64,000 bases of DNA. It comes from Christiangramia oceanisediminis. GTDB taxonomy: Bacteria > Bacteroidota > Bacteroidia > Flavobacteriales > Flavobacteriaceae. Positions 38,933-47,199 of the stretch are shown here, piece after piece. The stretch covers positions 744,001 through 808,000 of the forward strand of contig NZ_JANCNS010000003.1 in assembly GCF_022570735.2 (NCBI RefSeq), written 5' to 3'. The notes beneath the pieces are model-generated. The model had not been told where the DNA came from. It worked only from the letters and a program-made list of their open reading frames with translations, and did no database searches. How positions within the stretch are numbered: position 1 is the stretch's first letter; each line of letters begins with the position of its first letter. A program made the position numbers and the translations under genes.

Positions 38933-40923
38933 TAACTCAACTCCAGTTTTACTGTTTGATTATTCTTGATCTGCTGCCCGGCAGAAACCGACTGTCTTTT
39001 CACTATGCCTTTCCCGTTGAATCTCACTTCCAGGCCTAAATTCTCAAGGAGAGAGATCGCATCCATGGCCGGCATCCCGGTCACATCTGGCATTAGTAAT
39101 TTCTCATTCTGGATCTTGGCGTAGTACTTTTCAAAATCGGTATTCACCTCATTATCCTCAACCTCCAGGCTCTCCAATTCTTCCATCACAGGCGTGTCTG
39201 TATAGATCTTCCTGGCGATATCCTTAAAGACCGGGGCGGCAACGATATTCCCATAATAGCCTTTTCTCCTGTTAGGTTTATGAATGACCACTATACAGGA
39301 ATATTTTGGATCTTCAGCTGGGAAATAACCCGCAAAAGATGCGATATATCGTCCTGGTTCGATCCAGTATTCGGTCTGGCAGGTACCGGTTTTACCGGCC
39401 ATGGAGAAATTATCGGTATAAATATTCGAAGCCGTTCCGCGGATCACCGTATTCTTCATCATCTCCCTTACTTTTTTGGCAGTCTCCGGGGAGCAAATTG
39501 AAGGATTAATCACTTCTTTATCTTTAACAAGAACAGGCTTATCCCGGTCTTTTACCTCTTTGATAAAACGAGGCTTGATCATTTCACCATCATTTGCGAT
39601 GGCATTGTAAAAAGTAAGAGTTTGCAATGGCGTTAGGGAAACACCATAGCCAAATGCCATCCAAGGCAGGCTTAAACCATTCCAGGATTTGTCTTGAGGA
39701 TGAGGGATTCGGGGGGATCCCTCACCTTTGATTTCAAGACCAATCTTACGGTTAAGTTGCATTGAATAAAGCCTGTCTACAAATTTTGAAGGATCCTTCT
39801 TATATCCTTCAGTGATCATTTTTGTGAATGCCGTGTTGGAAGAAACTTCAAAAGCCTTGGCAGCTGAGATCTTGCCATAGCCGCCATGATGTGAATCTCT
39901 TACTGGCCTTCCATAATATCTCACCACTCCTTTTTCGGTATCTACGATCTGGCTCGTGTCGATCACCTTATCCTCGAGTCCGGCAACCATGGCCATCAAC
40001 TTAAAGGTTGACCCCGGCTCGTGTGATTCGTATACCGCGTAATTTCTTTTTTCAAAATAGGTTCCTTCCTTGGTACGCCCAAGGTTAGACATGGCCTTGA
40101 TCTCACCGGTTTTGGTCTCCATGACCACTACCGTACCATGATCTGCTTCAAAATATTCAAGCTGGCGAAGCAGTGAGTGATGCGCAATATCCTGGATGTT
40201 CACATCTATGGTAGAAACCACATCAAATCCGTCTTTAGGCTCCAGTTCATTATTATCACTGATAGGCTTCCACTGACCTTTGGCGATCTTCTGCTTCAGT
40301 CTTCTTCCATCGGTGCCCCGCAAATAATTGCTAAAGGCTCCTTCCAGGCCCACCCTGGTGAAATAGCCATTTTCGTCCCTTCTTTCATAACCAACCGTTC
40401 TTTCTCCCATTTTACCAAGCGGATGCTCTCTAACGGTACTCTGCTCGGTGATCATCCCACCTTTGTAAGGCCCCAGGTTGAACATGGGAAACTGCCTGAT
40501 CTTCATATAATCTGAATACCCAAGGTTCTTTGCTATTAACACATAACGCTGATGGTTAGCTCTGGCAGTTCTTAATTTCTGAGAATAGTAAGAAGGAGAA
40601 TTTCCCAGCATTTTGGCCAGCTTATCGGAAAGCGGACCAATATTTTCTTCAAAGTTCTTATCAGATACCGTTACGGCATCAAATCGTATATCATATTTAG
40701 GAACCGAGGTAGCCAGGAGGTTTCCGTTCGCATCATAAAGATTACCCCGGTTAGCGGGAATTTTGAAATTCCGAAGGGTGCGCTCTTCAGCCAACTCCTT
40801 ATAATAATCGCCCTGAACAAATTGAATATTGACCAACTTGAAACCTACCGCCGCTGCAAATAGAAACAGACAGGCAGCCACCAAATACATTCGATTCAGG
40901 ATGCTTTTTTCAGTTGTTGCCAT
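38932..40923 (-). CDS. ftsI: Penicillin-binding protein FtsI (septal transpeptidase) with PASTA domain
   Basis: 663-residue class B PBP that cross-links septal peptidoglycan with FtsW. One N-terminal membrane helix (about 9-30), a pedestal domain (FKIPANRGNLYDANGNLLATS), and the transpeptidase domain with STFK (in SHEPGSTFKLMA), SSN (VSSNTAFTKM) and KTG (MAGKTGTCQTEYW). A C-terminal PASTA-like domain of about 60 residues (LMPDVTGMPAMDAISLLENLG) follows. It is preceded by ftsL 6 bases upstream and shares 1 base with murE. Confidence 0.96.
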   Translation of the reverse strand: MATTEKSILNRMYLVAACLFLFAAAVGFKLVNIQFVQGDYYKELAEERTLRNFKIPANRGNLYDANGNLLATSVPKYDIRFDAVTVSDKNFEENIGPLSDKLAKMLGNSPSYYSQKLRTARANHQRYVLIAKNLGYSDYMKIRQFPMFNLGPYKGGMITEQSTVREHPLGKMGERTVGYERRDENGYFTRVGLEGAFSNYLRGTDGRRLKQKIAKGQWKPISDNNELEPKDGFDVVSTIDVNIQDIAHHSLLRQLEYFEADHGTVVVMETKTGEIKAMSNLGRTKEGTYFEKRNYAVYESHEPGSTFKLMAMVAGLEDKVIDTSQIVDTEKGVVRYYGRPVRDSHHGGYGKISAAKAFEVSSNTAFTKMITEGYKKDPSKFVDRLYSMQLNRKIGLEIKGEGSPRIPHPQDKSWNGLSLPWMAFGYGVSLTPLQTLTFYNAIANDGEMIKPRFIKEVKDRDKPVLVKDKEVINPSICSPETAKKVREMMKNTVIRGTASNIYTDNFSMAGKTGTCQTEYWIEPGRYIASFAGYFPAEDPKYSCIVVIHKPNRRKGYYGNIVAAPVFKDIARKIYTDTPVMEELESLEVEDNEVNTDFEKYYAKIQNEKLLMPDVTGMPAMDAISLLENLGLEVRFNGKGIVKRQSVSAGQQIKNNQTVKLELS

Positions 40924-40929
40924 CGCAGG

Positions 40930-41247
40930 TTAGTCTTTAATTATCACTCGTATCTTATTGGGCGGGGTATCTGAAGGCCCAATTCCCTTTTCTACCATCT
41001 TTTCAGTTATGGTAGATTCCATTTTAATCTTCATCAGGTCTGAACGTCTTTCAACGAATTCACTCCTCAACTCTCTTACCTCATCGTTCAACCTTGCTAT
41101 TTCATGTACTTTTTTCTCTGCACTATGCGAACTGGCTATCATCACGATGGCCAGGATGGTACAGAAAACAATAAAACGCCAGTTTTTATAAGCATCTTCA
41201 CTTATCAGAAAATTCGCCTTCAATATGTTATAAAAACCCTTCTTCAT
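40930..41247 (-). CDS. ftsL: FtsL-like cell division protein
   Basis: 105 residues: cytoplasmic N-terminus of about 24, one membrane helix (FIVFCTILAIVMIASSHSA), then a coiled-coil-like region (EIARLNDEVRELRSEFVERRSDLMKIKMES). The sequence is poorly conserved in general. Topology and its place between rsmH and ftsI identify it as the FtsL-type partner in the FtsQLB complex. Four bases after rsmH. Confidence 0.88.
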   Translation of the reverse strand: MKKGFYNILKANFLISEDAYKNWRFIVFCTILAIVMIASSHSAEKKVHEIARLNDEVRELRSEFVERRSDLMKIKMESTITEKMVEKGIGPSDTPPNKIRVIIKD

Positions 41248-41251
41248 ATAT

Positions 41252-42148
41252 CTATAGCTTTTTGGCTATTCTCAACTTTGCACTTCGGGCGCGGTTATTA
41301 CTTTTGATCTCTTCTTTGGAAGGAACTATTAACCCACCTACTTTTTTAAAAGGAACCGAAATATTCCCAAACATGTCCTTCTCTGGCTCTCCCTCAAAAA
41401 GGCCACTCCTTATATATCGCTTCACCAGCCTGTCTTCAAGCGAGTGATACGAAATAAGACTTAATCTGCCTCCGGGCTTTACCACCTCTTCAGTTTGCTT
41501 AAGAAATTCCTTTAAGACCTCGATCTCCTGGTTCACTTCGATCCTGATCGCCTGGTAGATCTGGGCCAGTATCTTGTTTTCCTTCCCCTTAAAAAGCAAA
41601 GGTTTTAAAAGTTCGTTCAGCTGCTCGCTGGTCTCGATAGGTCCATTTCTTCTTTCCCCAACGATCACCCTGGCAAGCTTGGGAGCATTCTTGAGATCGG
41701 CATAATCATAGAACAACTTCTTCAATTGCTCCTCATCATACTCGTTGATCACCTCGTAGGCACTCAAAGCACTCCCCTGGTTCATCCTCATATCCAGCTT
41801 CGCATCGAACCTCGTGGAGAAACCTCTTTCGGCTTCATTGAACTGATGGGAGGAAACACCAAAGTCTCCCAGGATCCCATCCACCTGCTTCACACCATAG
41901 AATCTCAAGAAACGCTTCAGAAACCTGAAGTTCTCATTGATAAGCGTGAATCGCGGATCGTTAATCTTATTTTCAAGAGCGTCTTTATCCTGATCGAAAG
42001 CGAACAATTTTCCACCTTCTCCCAGCCTGTTCAATATTTCCCTGGAGTGTCCGCCACCACCAAAAGTGACATCCACATAAACCCCTTCTGGCTTTATATC
42101 AAGGCCATCAACAGATTCATGCAATAGAACGGGGTTATGATACTCCAT
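41252..42148 (-). CDS. rsmH: 16S rRNA (cytosine-1402-N4)-methyltransferase RsmH
   Basis: SAM-dependent methylation of C1402 in 16S rRNA. 298 residues from the ATG at 42148, chosen because homologues begin MEYHNPVLL; an in-frame start at 42166 adds six residues. Motifs: VDVTFGGGGHSREIL (SAM loop), GDFGVSSHQFNEAERGFS, and ISYHSLEDRLVKRY. Either start overlaps the mraZ stop, so the two are translationally coupled. Second gene of the dcw cluster. Confidence 0.96.
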   Translation of the reverse strand: MEYHNPVLLHESVDGLDIKPEGVYVDVTFGGGGHSREILNRLGEGGKLFAFDQDKDALENKINDPRFTLINENFRFLKRFLRFYGVKQVDGILGDFGVSSHQFNEAERGFSTRFDAKLDMRMNQGSALSAYEVINEYDEEQLKKLFYDYADLKNAPKLARVIVGERRNGPIETSEQLNELLKPLLFKGKENKILAQIYQAIRIEVNQEIEVLKEFLKQTEEVVKPGGRLSLISYHSLEDRLVKRYIRSGLFEGEPEKDMFGNISVPFKKVGGLIVPSKEEIKSNNRARSAKLRIAKKL

Positions 42149-42608
42149 CGAAATCGAAATCATCATTGCCCATCACCTCTTCGGCTAATTCTGCAAAATC
42201 TTCCGGAGAGTCTTCAAGGCTTTGTTCATATTTATCCTTATCCCAGATCTCAACGATATTAATTGCCGAAGAAAGAACGATCTCTTTCTCAATCCCGGCA
42301 AAACCAACGAGATCTCTAGGTATCAAAAGCCTGCCATTGGTATCCACCTCAACGGTTTTAACCCCGGCAGTAAATTTTCTTATGAAATCATTATTTTTTT
42401 TCTTGAACCTGTTCAGCTTGTTCATTTTCGCCATTAGACCATTCCATTGATCCATGGGATAAAGTTCAAGACAGTTTTGAAATACCGAGCGTTTGATGAC
42501 AAATCCATGCTGCATGGCGGGAGCCAATTGCTTCTTCAAGGCAGAAGGCACCATCATACGGCCCTTTGCATCGACTTTGCATTCGTATGTCCCAATTAGA
42601 TTTATCAC
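42135..42608 (-). CDS. mraZ: Transcriptional regulator / division protein MraZ
   Basis: 157 residues with two tandem SpoVT-AbrB-like domains: LIGTYECKVDAKGRMMVPSAL in the first and EVDTNGRLLIPRDL in the second. MraZ proteins bind repeats upstream of their own gene and regulate the dcw operon. The start is GTG at 42608; the frame is blocked upstream by TAA at 42618-42620. It is the first gene of the cluster and sits about 14 bases below the predicted transcription start. Confidence 0.95.
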   Translation of the reverse strand: MINLIGTYECKVDAKGRMMVPSALKKQLAPAMQHGFVIKRSVFQNCLELYPMDQWNGLMAKMNKLNRFKKKNNDFIRKFTAGVKTVEVDTNGRLLIPRDLVGFAGIEKEIVLSSAINIVEIWDKDKYEQSLEDSPEDFAELAEEVMGNDDFDFDGVS

Positions 42609-42626
42609 GGTTAGGTATTATAGAGC

Positions 42627-42634
42627 CAAATATA
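42627..42634 (-). promoter_or_regulatory. -7 element of the mraZ/dcw promoter
   Basis: TATATTTG on the - strand, an exact TAnnTTTG match. It predicts a transcript start near 42621 and a leader of only about 14 bases before the GTG. The -33 region falls inside the repeat array at 42644-42670. Confidence 0.6.
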
Positions 42635-42643
42635 TTGAAAAAA

Positions 42644-42670
42644 TTACCACATTTTACCACTTTTTACCAC
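42644..42670 (-). promoter_or_regulatory. Probable MraZ operator: three 10-bp-spaced repeats
   Basis: GTGGTAA on the - strand occurs at 42644-42650, 42654-42660 and 42664-42670, exactly 10 bases apart, with A-rich spacers. A weaker GTGGCAAA copy lies at 42684-42691. The array sits directly upstream of the -7 box of mraZ. It resembles the helically phased AAAGTG-type or TGGGN repeats bound by MraZ in other bacteria. Confidence 0.7.
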
Positions 42671-42866
42671 AATGTTGATAAATTTTGCCACCCTATATGT
42701 TTGAAAACCTTCTCAATAGCCCTATTTACTTAGGATTCAGTAAATTGAAAAAAGGTGGGAGAGTTTTTAACTTTTCAGCATAAAATGAAGCTAAAACGCA
42801 AGACCTCCGGAGCCGGAATTAACCGCTCCAGTTAAGCAAAATTGTTTATACTTGTATCGAAATCGC

Positions 42867-42874
42867 TATATTTG
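42867..42874 (+). promoter_or_regulatory. -7 element for the alpha/beta hydrolase gene
   Basis: TATATTTG, exact consensus, with TTG at 42842-42844 (22-base spacing). TTTGCG (42871-42876) and CGCAAA (42886-42891) form an inverted repeat just before the ATG at 42900, which could be an operator or leader hairpin. Confidence 0.55.
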
Positions 42875-42899
42875 CGATTGCTAACCGCAAAGGCTATCA

Positions 42900-43664
42900 A
42901 TGAAAGATCACTTAAGGCAAGAGGGGAAATTCACGTATCTTGAAAAAGGGGAAGGAACTCCAATCGTTATTCTGCATGGACTTATGGGCGGCTTAAGCAA
43001 TTTTGACGGGGTTATAGATTATTTCCCGGAAAATGGCTACAAGGTACTTATTCCAGAACTTCCTTTATATTCTATGTCTTTATTAAAGACCAGTGTTGGC
43101 ACATTTGCCAAGTACCTGAAGGAATTTATTGACTTCAAGGGCTTCGAAAAAGTGATCCTTTTAGGGAATTCCCTTGGTGGTCATATCGCACTTCTCGCGA
43201 CTAAAATGTTTCCTGAAATTGTGGAAGCACTAGTCATCACCGGTAGCTCCGGGCTTTATGAGAATGCGATGGGTGAAAGTTACCCCAGGCGTGGTGATTA
43301 CGATTTCATCAAAAAGAAAGCCCAGGCAGTATTTTACGATCCGGAGGTTGCAACCAAGGAGATCGTAGACGAGGTTTATGAGACCGTGAGCGATCGAAAC
43401 AAACTGGTTAAAACACTGGCAATCGCTAAAAGTGCAATAAGGCACAATATGGCCAAGGACCTTCCAAAAATGAAAACCCCAACCTGTATAATCTGGGGTA
43501 AGAATGACACAGTTACTCCACCCGAGGTTGCAGAAGATTTTGATAGACTCCTACCCGATGCCAACCTATACTGGATCGACAAATGCGGGCATGCAGCCAT
43601 GATGGAGCATCCCGAAGAATTCAACGAGCTCCTTCATACCTGGCTGAAGCAACGAAAAATATAA
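42900..43664 (+). CDS. Alpha/beta hydrolase
   Basis: 254 residues of the alpha/beta hydrolase fold. The oxyanion segment LHGLMGGLSNFDGV lies near the N-terminus. The nucleophile elbow is GNSLGGH (Ser), the acid is probably the Asp in WGKNDTVTPPEV, and the His is in KCGHAAMMEHPEEF, so the triad is complete. No signal peptide. Substrate unknown; such genes often act as esterases or C-C hydrolases. It is divergent from mraZ across 291 bases and followed 12 bases later by engB, probably in one transcript. Confidence 0.9.
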   Translation: MKDHLRQEGKFTYLEKGEGTPIVILHGLMGGLSNFDGVIDYFPENGYKVLIPELPLYSMSLLKTSVGTFAKYLKEFIDFKGFEKVILLGNSLGGHIALLATKMFPEIVEALVITGSSGLYENAMGESYPRRGDYDFIKKKAQAVFYDPEVATKEIVDEVYETVSDRNKLVKTLAIAKSAIRHNMAKDLPKMKTPTCIIWGKNDTVTPPEVAEDFDRLLPDANLYWIDKCGHAAMMEHPEEFNELLHTWLKQRKI

Positions 43665-43676
43665 ATTCACGATCCC

Positions 43677-44282
43677 ATGAAGATCAAGTCAGCCGATTTT
43701 GTGATCAGCAATTCCAAGGTAGAACTCTGCCCGAAGAGCCATTTGCCTGAATACGCCTTTATTGGTCGTAGTAATGTTGGGAAGTCGTCTCTTATCAATA
43801 TGCTTACCGGGAGAAAATCCCTCGCAAAAACCTCCGCCAAACCGGGAAAGACCCAATTGATCAATCATTTTTTGATCAATAAGAACTGGCACCTGGTAGA
43901 CCTGCCAGGTTATGGATACGCGAAGGTTTCAAAATCTACTAAAAGGGTTTTCCAGAAGTTCATTACCGCCTATTTCGAAAAAAGAGAACAAATGGTTTGT
44001 GCGTTCGTACTGATCGATTCACGCCATAAACCGCAGGCCATCGATATGGAATTCATGCAATGGCTGGGAGAAAAGGCTATTCCTTTCTGCATTATTTTCA
44101 CCAAAGCCGATAAGTTAAAGCCGAAGGAACTGGAAAAGAACCTGGCTAATTACAAGGCTGAAATGCTGGAAACCTGGGAAGAAATGCCCGAATATTTCGT
44201 CACTTCGGCGACATCGGGAATGGGACAGGATGAGATCCTGGATTATATCGATAAGTTAAATGAACTGCCAGCTATTCAATAG
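43677..44282 (+). CDS. engB: Ribosome biogenesis GTP-binding protein EngB (YihA/YsxC)
   Basis: 201-residue TrmE-Era-type GTPase needed for large-subunit assembly. G1 is GRSNVGKSSL (30-39), the switch region contains GKTQLINHF, G3 is DLPGYGYAKV, G4 is TKADKLKP, and G5 TSATSGMG. Typical length. Twelve bases after the hydrolase gene on the same strand. Cytoplasmic. Confidence 0.96.
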   Translation: MKIKSADFVISNSKVELCPKSHLPEYAFIGRSNVGKSSLINMLTGRKSLAKTSAKPGKTQLINHFLINKNWHLVDLPGYGYAKVSKSTKRVFQKFITAYFEKREQMVCAFVLIDSRHKPQAIDMEFMQWLGEKAIPFCIIFTKADKLKPKELEKNLANYKAEMLETWEEMPEYFVTSATSGMGQDEILDYIDKLNELPAIQ

Positions 44283-44333
44283 TTAAAACTTCTACTCTAT
44301 TGGTTTAACCAAAACTAAAAACCGTATTTTAGA

Positions 44334-44786
44334 ATGAAAACATTCATAACATTTTCAGTTCTTTTTATTCTAATATCGGGAAATATGGCTGCACAAACCA
44401 ATAACGATACAGAAAAGGCCTTAACCATATATGACGTCGATGGCTTTGTTAATTCGGATGAAAACGGACTATTCCATTATATAATTAGTCTAAAAAGTAA
44501 AGACTCCTTATTCACAAGTGATGGCTATAAATTTATTATAGATAACCGCTTAGGTTTTGATAAATATGCAGACCTGAAAGGTATTGGTGAAGAGGTATCT
44601 TTAGATTCCGTAAAGTATCTAGATATTTCAGAACTATCTAAATTCACCAATTGTGAACTGCATAATTTTTTGAGCCTGCAAACGAAGATATTCGTCATTT
44701 TCAAACCTAAGGATAAAGCCCAATTTTATAAATACCCAATCATTTATACGGGTACTCAAAAAAATATTGAAATGCTAAAGAATTAA
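44334..44786 (+). CDS. Hypothetical exported protein
   Basis: 150 residues with a signal peptide (FITFSVLFILISGNMAAQ, cleavage after AAQ). The rest is a single small domain of mixed alpha/beta character with no motif I recognise. It is noticeably more A/T-rich than the flanking engB and gld genes and is followed by a second exported orphan 37 bases later. Function unknown. Confidence 0.65.
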   Translation: MKTFITFSVLFILISGNMAAQTNNDTEKALTIYDVDGFVNSDENGLFHYIISLKSKDSLFTSDGYKFIIDNRLGFDKYADLKGIGEEVSLDSVKYLDISELSKFTNCELHNFLSLQTKIFVIFKPKDKAQFYKYPIIYTGTQKNIEMLKN

Positions 44787-44823
44787 TCTAACTTCAGTTT
44801 TGAAAATCGTATTCTGAAAGATA

Positions 44824-45402
44824 ATGAACCAGAAGGGTATTCTAAAAACAGTCCAAATAATCTTCCTTTCAATTTTGCTAATACTATTTCAAAGTTGTGA
44901 AAACAAAATTGGGACCGAAGAAATCTTTAATGATTCCTTTAAGGAGATTTTGGAAAAAACTGTAATTGATCTCAGGAATAATATTCCTCCCAGGTATAAA
45001 AAAGATTCAGAAGAAGTTAAAAAGCCAATTGAGAAATGGAAGGTCGAGGTTTCGAAAACTCCAATAGCATTTGATTTTAGTTACATCGACAGGTTACCTC
45101 CGGAATTTTCCTTTGTCAGGAATAATGATGAAAACCTAGAAATCGGTTATTTACCCGAATCAGTCGAAAGCTTCACTCATGAAAACTTTGAGGTAAGCTT
45201 TACACCTACTAATGCAACTGAATCTCAATATGATGAAAAAATACTGGTAAGTGATCTTATCCTGAACAGCAGCCGGGATAAAGCTGTTCTGTTTTATGTA
45301 ACATCAACATCCAGCAAGAATGTGGGAGGTGAATATATTCTATTTAAGAAATTAAACAACGAATGGCAGGTCATCGATTATATCGCCCTGTTTTTTTCAT
45401 AG
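44824..45402 (+). CDS. Hypothetical lipoprotein
   Basis: 192 residues. The N-terminus has a hydrophobic run (IIFLSILLILFQSC) with a lipobox Cys at about residue 25. The C-terminal part contains alternating strands (KAVLFYVTSTSSKN, EYILFKKLNNEWQVIDYI) like those in nuclear-transport-factor-2-like or lumazine-binding lipoproteins, but I cannot assign a family. It converges on the gldC operon with a 23-base gap. Confidence 0.65.
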   Translation: MNQKGILKTVQIIFLSILLILFQSCENKIGTEEIFNDSFKEILEKTVIDLRNNIPPRYKKDSEEVKKPIEKWKVEVSKTPIAFDFSYIDRLPPEFSFVRNNDENLEIGYLPESVESFTHENFEVSFTPTNATESQYDEKILVSDLILNSSRDKAVLFYVTSTSSKNVGGEYILFKKLNNEWQVIDYIALFFS

Positions 45403-45425
45403 AAATTTTCTTTTCACCAAAAGAC

Positions 45426-45794
45426 TTAAATAGCATTCAAGCGAGAATCTATCAATCTCATTAATTCTTGAATGGAATTAAGCTGACTTATCTCTTCTTT
45501 AGAAACAAAAACCTCCAATCCCTTATTCCCCCGAAACAATATCAGCGGGAATTCAAATTTGTGTCCGAATTTGGAAGCATACTGTTTTCGAAATTCATCG
45601 CGATGAAGAAACTCGGTTTCCAGATCAAGATTCTGCCTGAATTCCCGCCAGCTTTTCTTTTCTTCGGTCAAACCATGAGTCAGCGCACATAATTTGCAGT
45701 CGTAAGTCGAAGGACTAACCACCTTATGCAGGCTGTCCAGCAAACTGTTCAGCTTACCCGAATCGGCATTATAGACAAAAATGAGTTTTTCCAA
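45426..45794 (-). CDS. CxxC protein, third gene of the gldBC operon
   Basis: 122 residues, no signal peptide. Begins with a thioredoxin-like strand (LIFVYNADSGKLNSLLDSLHK) followed by CKLC (Cys33, Cys36) in YDCKLCALTHG and a later FPLILFRGNKGLEVFVS strand pair. The fold guess is thioredoxin-like, redox or metal binding. Its start is the base after the gldC stop, so the two are translationally coupled. Homologues in flavobacterial genomes are, as I recall, sometimes labelled GTPase, for which I see no P-loop. Confidence 0.75.
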   Translation of the reverse strand: MEKLIFVYNADSGKLNSLLDSLHKVVSPSTYDCKLCALTHGLTEEKKSWREFRQNLDLETEFLHRDEFRKQYASKFGHKFEFPLILFRGNKGLEVFVSKEEISQLNSIQELMRLIDSRLNAI

Positions 45795-46133
45795 TTACTG
45801 TTTTTTGATCTCGGTCTTTTCTGCGAAATAATCACAAAAATCTTTCATCGTATCCCGCATCTTATCATCCTGGGTGGCCCTGTAATAAGTCTCGCTCATG
45901 GAAACCAGGGTCTGGTGAAAGAATTTTTTCATTTCATCAACTGGCATTTCCTTCGTCCAAAGGTCTATACGCAGGGTTTCCTGCTGTTTGCTATCCCAGA
46001 CAGAAAGCATCAATGCCTTGGCCTCCTCCTTATACACATTCCCATCTTCAGCAGTCCAGGTGATGGTTTCCGGTACGTGGTTCTCATCGGTAACCACTTC
46101 AATATTGATATCAGATTTCTTGTATTGAGACAT
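45795..46133 (-). CDS. gldC: Gliding motility protein GldC
   Basis: 112-residue soluble protein, GldC family. Recognisable features are KSDINIEVVTDENHVPETITWTAEDG at the N-terminus and KALMLSVWDSKQQETLRIDLWTKEMPVDEMKKFF. In Flavobacterium johnsoniae gldC enhances gliding but its biochemical role is not defined. It overlaps gldB by 1 base and the downstream CxxC gene follows with no gap. Confidence 0.93.
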   Translation of the reverse strand: MSQYKKSDINIEVVTDENHVPETITWTAEDGNVYKEEAKALMLSVWDSKQQETLRIDLWTKEMPVDEMKKFFHQTLVSMSETYYRATQDDKMRDTMKDFCDYFAEKTEIKKQ

Positions 46134-47092
46134 TATTTCTTCGGTTTATATTTTGCGTTATTGAATAGTTCTTCGGCTGAAGTGTTCAGCATTTTTTGAA
46201 TGGAAACATCATTCTTGTCCATATAGGACCTTACGATCATCCAGCCAATATATTGCCCTAGCCTGGCAGGGGATTCGGCATCCAGCTGCAGGTAAAATTT
46301 GGAAAATGGCGCCGGGTATAAAAACCGGCTGTATAATTGGGAATCGGTATCGAAGATCAATTCATTTTCTACAAAATATCTCCAAACCTGGCCTTCATTG
46401 GAAACCGCCCAATCCAGCTCCTCCTGGGTATAGCCAATTTTTTCGGCATCGCTTTTAAACGGAATGAGCTTATCCTTCAGGTACAGGATCTTGCCGTAGT
46501 ATAACAAGTGAGCCAGGAATGTCCTGGAATTGGGCCCTGGTACATATTCCTCCGCTAATTCGGTAGCTGCATCCACGGTGATCTGCTCTTTCCTGAAATT
46601 CTTTTTGAGGTATTCCTGTATCCCAATATAAAATTTATGCTCTTCACCAAGATAATTATCCAGGGCTATAAAAAGATAATCGCCCGTGTAGATCACCTTG
46701 TTCTTATAGTCTACTTCTGAAGTTACCGTGATCACATCGGGCGCCTCGAAAGCAGGAAAATAAAATTTTGTATGCTGAAACAGGCTGTGAAGTTCATCGT
46801 TAACAGCAGAGAACTCCGGAAAAGCCTTTTCCACTTCGGTCTCGATCTCCAGCTGAAGGCTATCATTCAGTTTCTGAACCCACATGCTATCGGGATATTG
46901 CTCGGGGAAAAGAAAGGGAAAGTCAGCCTTTAATTCTGAAAGATTTTCTTCTGTAGCCTCTGCAAATAATCGGTCAAATCTTACCAATTCAAAATCCACG
47001 TTCACTTGCTCGATCTTTTCTTCGACTTCAGAAGCTTCGTTACATGAAATTAGATTGAAGGCTAGTAATAATATCAAAAATCTCTTCAGCAT
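46133..47092 (-). CDS. gldB: Gliding motility lipoprotein GldB
   Basis: 319 residues. The lipoprotein signal is LILLLAFNLISC (Cys17). The GldB body includes FELVRFDRLFAEATEENLSELK near the N-terminus and the later YFVENELIFDTDSQLYSRFLYPAPFSKF and ARLGQYIGWMIVRSYM. GldB is required for gliding in Flavobacterium johnsoniae; in this window it indicates that the organism has at least part of the gliding/type IX secretion set. First gene of the gldB-gldC-CxxC operon and divergent from nadE. Confidence 0.95.
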   Translation of the reverse strand: MLKRFLILLLAFNLISCNEASEVEEKIEQVNVDFELVRFDRLFAEATEENLSELKADFPFLFPEQYPDSMWVQKLNDSLQLEIETEVEKAFPEFSAVNDELHSLFQHTKFYFPAFEAPDVITVTSEVDYKNKVIYTGDYLFIALDNYLGEEHKFYIGIQEYLKKNFRKEQITVDAATELAEEYVPGPNSRTFLAHLLYYGKILYLKDKLIPFKSDAEKIGYTQEELDWAVSNEGQVWRYFVENELIFDTDSQLYSRFLYPAPFSKFYLQLDAESPARLGQYIGWMIVRSYMDKNDVSIQKMLNTSAEELFNNAKYKPKK

Positions 47093-47149
47093 AAATCCGT
47101 ACTTTGAAGGCTTTAACGCCAGTGCCTTTCAAAAATTGAGTTTTAGTAT

Positions 47150-47157
47150 TAGATTTG
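47150..47157 (+). promoter_or_regulatory. -7 element of the nadE promoter
   Basis: TAGATTTG, an exact TAnnTTTG match 42 bases before the nadE ATG. TTTC lies 19 bases upstream as a weak -33. Confidence 0.5.
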
Positions 47158-47199
47158 TGTGGCAAAGGTATTACTTACAATTAAAAACACCCAACATTT

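Noticed and set aside
42644-42670. Short regularly spaced repeats as a CRISPR remnant
   Set aside because: Seven-base units at 10-base period with no spacers; the position before mraZ fits an operator.
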